Shown here one piece after another: positions 58,548-64,000 of a stretch of DNA of 64,000 bases (the first letter of the stretch is position 1; every line of letters begins with the position of its first letter). The stretch is from Psilocybe azurescens (taxonomy: Eukaryota; Basidiomycota; Agaricomycetes; Agaricales; Agrocybaceae). The position numbers and the translations under genes were made by a program. The DNA lies in contig JAJIRX010000032.1 in assembly GCA_023853785.1 (NCBI GenBank), forward strand, positions 62,001-126,000. The letters are read 5' to 3'. The notes beneath the pieces are model-generated. The model worked only from the letters and a program-made list of their open reading frames with translations. It was not told the origin of the DNA and searched no databases.

Positions 58548-59375
58548 TCAGACTTTCTGTGAAGGAAAGGTGAAACTAGTATGTCGTTGGCTGGTAGGTG
58601 TTCGGCCTTGGATTGATTGTGCTATTGTTCGTGGGCGAACCATGTCTAATCTAAGCGGTGGGGCTGATTCCACATCTGAGACAGATCTACTTCTCATCAT
58701 CACAGAGTCTTTCTGACTCGTTGAAAGAAGTATATCAGCTGCCCAGCTCACAATTGGCGCTAGAATGAATGCCAGGAATGGCAGTGAACAAAAAGCGACC
58801 AAAAGCGTGACCGCAATCTTGACTTCTGTTGATTTGACCATCCATACGTAGGTTAGGACTTCCGCAAATATAGAAAGGGATCCAAGAATAAAGCTAAGGA
58901 GCCCTTTGTGGATCTAGTTAGTTTTCCCCCATGAGAAACGTGAACTAACATGGAGTACTCACAGTGCCACATGACCCAGAACCATAACGTGCCAACGCCA
59001 TAAAGTCTAAGAAGATTTTGTTGCGTAGTGATGGCCTTTCCCACCAGAAGTAGTGCCTCGTCTTGAGAAGCGTCCCAGGACATATTTCCTAGTCGGTCAA
59101 TCAATATAAAGCCGCTCGTGCAAGCGCTAATATTGAGGAATAGGGCGGCATATCCAAGAATTTCAAGCGCCTGAGCTCCGCCTTGATTATTCTTGAAGAC
59201 TATCAAGAGGATAGCTGCAAGTATTGCTAGAGAGCCAGACTGCATGTAAAGGGATTGAGACTATTGATTGGTATTCTATCGTTCACTTGAGAATAATACT
59301 CACAATAAGCATGCTAGCCTGGCATGCTAGGATCCAGCCTTGTTGAATCGATTCGACAGTGGAAGGAAGGTTATC
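58548..59375 (-). CDS. hypothetical polytopic membrane protein (5' end uncertain)
   Basis: Three exons can be joined on the minus strand: the first begins NLPSTVESIQQGWILACQAS (acceptor at 59376); the second has SLAILAAILLIVF, ALEILGYAALFLNISACTSG and GVGTLWFWVMWH; the third has KGLLSFILGSLSIFAEVLTY and KIAVTLLVAFCSLPFLAFIL. This gives about four to five membrane helices and a cytosolic Ser/Arg-rich tail ending FPSQKV. The first exon with the start codon was not found. Not recognised. Orphan membrane proteins of this type are common in mushroom genomes. No neighbour suggests a role. Confidence 0.5.
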
Positions 59376-60280
59376 TATGCATCAAAGTACTTGAGTGAAA
59401 ACGACATCGTTAGATATTTTGACTGGGCCTACAGTCGAGAGGAATGGATCTGGGAATCCTGTTCACCATGATCGTAATGACACCAAAAATAATACGACGA
59501 ATAAAAAAGAAGGGATGCGTGAGTTGCAAGGTTCGAGTTCTTGCTCTTTAAGCTTTGGGATACATAGCATACAACCAGGCCACAGAGGCGCTGAGAGTTG
59601 CAATGAGTTGCATGCATCGGACTTGCTGCCTAGGATGCGGCAAGTCGAGAACGAATCGGTAATGAAACGCTGCGGCACATTCAATGGTATCATTGCAGGA
59701 GAATGCAGTAGAACAGCAAGCAAGTCAAAATACAAACCTCGCGAGTAACAAACTAGTAGATCCTTGGAGCTACTCTCGGGAATTTGCGCTGATTTCATTT
59801 CATATCTACATGTTGATACAATCGGTAACATCGGGGACGCGGCGGACATCACCTTTTTTTTAACCGCCAGACTGACCGTCCGATTCTGAGGATACATTAT
59901 ACGCATGGCCGTCCACCCGAGGGTGCTACTTTTAACAAATGTGTAAGATTCTCAAGATGAACGGAGAATGACCGAAGGGACAGTGCAGTTTTGCACCAGT
60001 CAGTCGGTTTTACCACCGATAGGGCAAAAAGACAACGGCAAATGTAATTTGAATGCAATGTTTTTAGCCCACAAAGAAACAGTAGCCAGCAACAAGAGAA
60101 CAGCGAAGAAGCGTTATCCCGACGATTGGAAAGGCTTTGTCAGGTACATCGAATGCATTGATAATCTGTCTAGCAGAAATCACAGAGACAAAGAAGAATT
60201 TGAAAAACAAGGCGATCCCGAGCCAGGAGAGCACGACTACGAAACGCAGGTGGAAATGAAGACCCTCACGATATAACTGT
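59376..60280. other. intergenic between two orphan minus-strand genes
   Basis: About 900 bp. It likely holds the missing first exon and promoter of the membrane protein. Open frames on both strands (for example 59395-59748 and 59968-60276 on +) show no domain or splice support. Confidence 0.35.
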
Positions 60281-62099
60281 CTACGCCGCAAGTCCGAGCC
60301 TTTGCCTCATCGCAGTAAGATGCGATTCATCGATCTTGGCAGCCTCGTTGTACGATGATTCCTTATCTGACCATTGGTTTGCAATCTAAGGGTTACTTCG
60401 CGTCAATAAACTCGTACGATTGATGTATTATGGATCAAGAAACTCACTCCGAACGTGGAGAAAGTCTCTTCAACTTTCCTCAAGACATCCCTCAGCTCAG
60501 TCTCTTGCTTTTTGTACTCGTCTGCGTTTAAGGTAATCGATTTAACATCGCTAACGGCCTTCTGAGTAGACTCGAGTGAGGTAATGGTGTCGTCGAGTAC
60601 CCTGAGTAAAAAACAAATCAACCCCGTCATTAGACTCTCAGATACTAGTCCAACGTACAGTTTGAGATCCTTGCGATGACGGGTTACCTTTTGGTCCCTC
60701 TTTGAGTACCCATCGAGGTAGTACAGCATTCGAATGAGCTCAACGGAGCGTCCATGGAATGGTCGACGAATTCTAGCTGCAAGCTTCAGGAGCTCCAAAA
60801 TTTCTGCATTGGTATCGATGGATGTAGCGGTCAATTTCAAGAGGATATCTTTGACCTTCTCCCATTCCGCTTCTATATCATCGACGGTCGGCCCTTGAGA
60901 TGATACATGCTTGGTAAGGTTGTCCAACAAGCTAAGAACGGCGATTAGTAACCGTTAAAGGTATCTCTTGAATCAGAGATGAAACAAACCGTTGCAAGGC
61001 TTCCCATACCAGTGAGCTTCTGAGATAGTCTTTCCAGTCTTGAGTGACTTCATCCCCAGTGAGCAATGCGAAAGGAATGTAGGCAAGCATTAAAGTCATG
61101 ATCACAATTCTGCTCGTTTCCTGCTGATAACGATTAATCATAGAATCAGAGGTCGTGTTTGAACGACCACTAACCGTCGACGCGGGAGACTTGGTCGCTT
61201 TCGCAATTATTCCATGGATTGCTCTGCGCACCTCGGATAACAGTTTACCACCACGCCTACACAATCAAAAAACGGAAACTAGTCAGAATCAAGGATACTT
61301 ACTGCTGAATGATATCGCGCTCCGCAAGTTTATTGGCCGTGAAATAGATGGACAACGCTCGAAGTGTGTTGATATCGTCTGTGGAGCGGGGTACATGACG
61401 ACTGGCTTCAAGTTGAGTTTTCACCTCTGGAGACATTTTCTGCGTAAAATGTGAGTTAATCGGATGAGATTGTTATTTGATTGATTATCCCATACCAAGA
61501 AACGTTCCGTTGCGAGATCGGTGAAAGCCTTCTCAAGCATTTTCCTGTCATAGTCCCATGCAGTGATGAAGATGAATGCAGTGTCAACGCCAGTCGCCGG
61601 CGGTAGATGGTCACGACTCTCTTTCCGATGTGAGGCGTAGAAATCGAGCAAGATTCTAGAAGAGAGAAATGTCAACCATTTAATGAGAGAAAAGCAAGTC
61701 ACCCCGTAAAAAAAGTTACCTTTCCAGGATAGGAATTGTTCCAGTATATATATCGAAGGCATCCCATTCAAGTTCTGCAGAGGAGTCGACTTTCCTGATA
61801 AGATCTTGAATACAATCGTAAACCACGCGTGCTCGCAAGTAAACTTGGCTGGATGAGTGGACATCCCGAACAAACTGGCCGACGTCGATGGCTATGCGCT
61901 GAAGGAGTACCTTTATCAAATCAGTAGCGGGTGCGCCTTCTCCAATCTTTTCAACTTGTGCTGAGATAGACAAGTCTACAGGAAGAGCGCCGGTTTGGCT
62001 TTGAGTAGATGAAGGAGTGGCTTTGGGGGCATGATGGGATAGAACTGCGACTAATTGACAGGCAAGGGTCGTTGTATCATTTCTGGGAACAGAAGCCTG
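60281..62099 (-). CDS. hypothetical protein, multi-exon, unknown function
   Basis: Six or so exons on the minus strand join without frame breaks. The order is TTTLACQLVAVLSHHAPKAT, DLIKVLLQRIAIDVGQFVRD, VVYDCIQDLIRKVDSSAELE, ILLDFYASHRKESRDHLPPA, then DTAFIFITAWDYDRKMLEKA. After these come KMSPEVKTQLEASRHVPRST, RGGKLLSEVRRAIHGIIAKA, LTKHVSSQGPTVDDIEAEWE, and the end IANQWSDKESSYNEAAKIDE down to the stop at 60281-60283. The protein is about 480 residues, helical and charged, with one weakly hydrophobic segment (IVIMTLMLAYIPFALL). I recognise no family. The start codon lies upstream of an acceptor near 62100 and was not located. Confidence 0.5.
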
Positions 62100-63077
62100 C
62101 AGCAGTTATATAGCATTCGACGCGTCCCATAAGGTACACGGTATAAAATGACGAGCGCTTAGAGAGTAAGATGGAGCGGCGGGGTAGGTAATCAGCAGAC
62201 AAAAACCTGTGGGACTGGAAAGAAGACACAAAAGCTGAACAATTCACTAAATTATTTCACAGAACCAGGGAAGAAGTCAAGATACAGTTATCTCCACAGA
62301 ATTGGAATCTCTCAGGCCACACTGCTCGACACGAGTTGAGATGGTAAGCCAAATGAGGTATGGTCCTCAAATCGATCATGAATAGGATTTTCAAGTGAGC
62401 CAATCAATCGCATTGGAAACGAACGCGGGTAAAGCGTGCCTGCCACAAGATCAAGTTAGACCCATAATGCCGAAGTCATGCAGTTCAAGCATGGATAAGA
62501 AAAATTTAATATCGATAATCGATTGCTAATTTCCCCTCGGAATGGAAAACAAGATCGGAGATGCGAGACAGGTATGTAAAGAAAAGGAGGTACACCTCGT
62601 TGAAGAGGCATGGAGAAGGCAAGGCAGTTGCAATAGGCTGTCAGTTGTCAGAATACAACGCCACTGGAACTTGACTGCAATAAGCGCTCAATGGCACCAT
62701 AATCAGCCTAAGTGCAAACGTTATCCAAGACCCATAGAAGACTTAACATCGCTGTCATTTGCTTTTAGAATTCACGAACCGGGTATGTGTTCAAGTAGAC
62801 ACGAGTATTGCTGAAGGTATAGGGCTAAGGGCATGGGTAGAATTGGGGCGAGGACACGGGCAGGACTGGTCTGTTGGACATGAAGTGACAGGAACACGAG
62901 CGCGCTGTGTGCAAAGGTCTCAATGTGGATGCTTTCGGAGTTTGAATTATAAAATTGATTTGTCATTCAAGCTCAAAGGACCGGAACCTGACTCGTCTGC
63001 GTCTTGCTTCACAGCTTATATTCAACAATCCACTTTGAATTGTCCTACCCTGCATGGGAGAGTCTCCTTGACTTTAC
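62100..63077. other. intergenic, promoter side of XPB
   Basis: About 980 bp between divergent genes. It should carry the 5' end of the orphan gene and the XPB promoter. Open frames at 62542-62814 and 62759-63094 on + are not supported by similarity or splice signals. Confidence 0.4.
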
Positions 63078-64000
63078 ATGATGATGTCCGCTAAACGTTC
63101 AGCAGAAGGTCAGTCAGTTTGTTCGAAGAACATCAAGTAATATGGTATCAATCGCATCTCGCTCCAGTTGGCGTACCGCTGCCGGCAAAACGTTTGAGAC
63201 AGAGTGACGATTATCTTGAACTTGAAAACGAGGACGATGTGATACCCCCTTCCCCGCCAGATACATCTCTTGTTCCAAGAGGTGCCACCATCAACTTCAG
63301 TGCCCTCACTCGTAAGTTGGCCCAAAATAAGAGGTCAACCGACGACGAAATTCCCATCTCGAGTCTATCTTCGTTCGACGTACATCGTAGACAACAGGAT
63401 AAACTTATATCTCATATTTTTATGGACCAAGATTTTTCATGGCTACATCTCAAATTGGATCATCAGTCGCGTCCTTTATGGATTAGTCCTGAAGATGGAC
63501 ATATCATCTTGGAAGCATTTTCACCGATTGCCGAGCAGGCTCAGGACTTTCTTACAGCTATTAGCGAGCCTGTTAGTCGGTACGCCAACGGTTTCACGTA
63601 TAACACATACAAATCTATTGACGCATCTGTAGACCTGCGATGATCCATGAATATAAATTGACGTCTTATTCACTGTATGCGGCAGTTTCGGTGGGCTTGC
63701 AAACAGATGATATAATCGAAGTGCGTAATACGGTACATGCTTATAGTTCTATAACTTACCAAATGTTGTTTGCTCAGGTTCTCAATCGGCTGTCAAAGGT
63801 GAGGGTCAGATTGGAGAGCGACGTTCACATCCTTTAATGTTACTTCTTCCAAGGTCCCTGTTCCAGATTCTATTGTTGCTTTCATTAGAGGCTGCACTTT
63901 GAGCTACGGAAAGGTCAAACTCGTACTGAAACACAACAAATATTTTGTCGAATCCAATCACCCGGAGACTTTGCAATTGTTGCTGAAGGACAGAATTATT
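63078..64000 (+). CDS. SSL2: TFIIH helicase XPB / Ssl2, N-terminal part (3' end outside window)
   Basis: ATP-dependent DNA translocase of TFIIH, needed for promoter opening and nucleotide excision repair. Exon 1 is [10 protein letters not shown] (three ATGs in a row at 63078, 63081 and 63084), with an intron to [20 protein letters not shown]. The damage-recognition domain follows: [20 protein letters not shown], then [60 protein letters not shown] and [18 protein letters not shown]. The sequence runs off the window end before the helicase motifs. Four introns fall in 923 bp. Frames are intact. Confidence 0.95.

Noticed and set aside
62542..63094. Open frames upstream of XPB as a small gene
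   Set aside because: No similarity, no leader or splice signals; the second one overlaps the XPB start.
1..64000. CRISPR arrays, prokaryotic operons, phage or plasmid features
   Set aside because: No regularly spaced repeats; spliceosomal introns throughout show a fungal nuclear genome.

Overview
The window is nuclear DNA of a filamentous basidiomycete, most likely a mushroom-forming agaricomycete. The evidence is tight packing of intron-rich genes (introns mostly 45-75 nt), both strands used equally, many shared promoter intervals of 110-150 bp, and protein families typical of that class: a ZNFX1-like helicase fused to an NF-X1 finger and three CbbX-type AAA modules, an ATP-dependent DNA ligase without BRCT domains, an F-BAR/DEP/RhoGAP protein, and a degenerate kinase. 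There is no sign of an operon, CRISPR array, plasmid, phage or intact transposon.

Layout. 1-9.8 kb: 3' part of a DNA ligase-like gene, mitochondrial enoyl-thioester reductase (ETR1), a p24 cargo receptor, a pseudokinase, and two SAGA subunits in tandem (SGF73, TAF10). 9.9-13.3 kb: a small unidentified spliced transcript unit, RNA polymerase III subunit C53, and hypoxanthine-guanine phosphoribosyltransferase (HPT1). 13.7-21.7 kb: one giant helicase/zinc-finger/AAA gene. 21.9-29.4 kb: mitoferrin, a Golgi-type glycosyltransferase-like membrane protein, and decapping activator PAT1. 29.6-37.2 kb: glycogen debranching enzyme GDB1 and a makorin-type RING protein. 37.4-49.7 kb: SAGA subunit HFI1/ADA1, mitoribosomal mL44, the F-BAR/DEP/RhoGAP protein, an M50B-like membrane peptidase, FIS1, and U2AF large subunit. 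50-52.1 kb: ADE16/17 (AICAR transformylase/IMP cyclohydrolase). 52.1-54.4 kb: a gene-poor stretch. 54.4-57.3 kb: an amidase and COX23. 57.3-63 kb: lower gene density with two orphan genes. 63.1-64 kb: 5' part of the TFIIH helicase XPB/SSL2.

Most genes are housekeeping. Functional links: SGF73, TAF10 and HFI1 all belong to SAGA; HPT1 (purine salvage) and ADE16/17 (last de novo steps) both make IMP or GMP; ETR1, mitoferrin, mL44, FIS1 and COX23 serve the mitochondrion.

Caution. At least 20 conserved genes or gene segments here can be read only by moving the frame by one base, nearly always at a homopolymer run, and more often at a missing base than an extra one. I read this as uncorrected sequencing error rather than mass pseudogenisation. 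CDS spans therefore run from start to stop across such sites and across introns; the frame breaks are named in each entry. Splice sites were read by eye from GT/AG signals plus continuity of conserved protein sequence.
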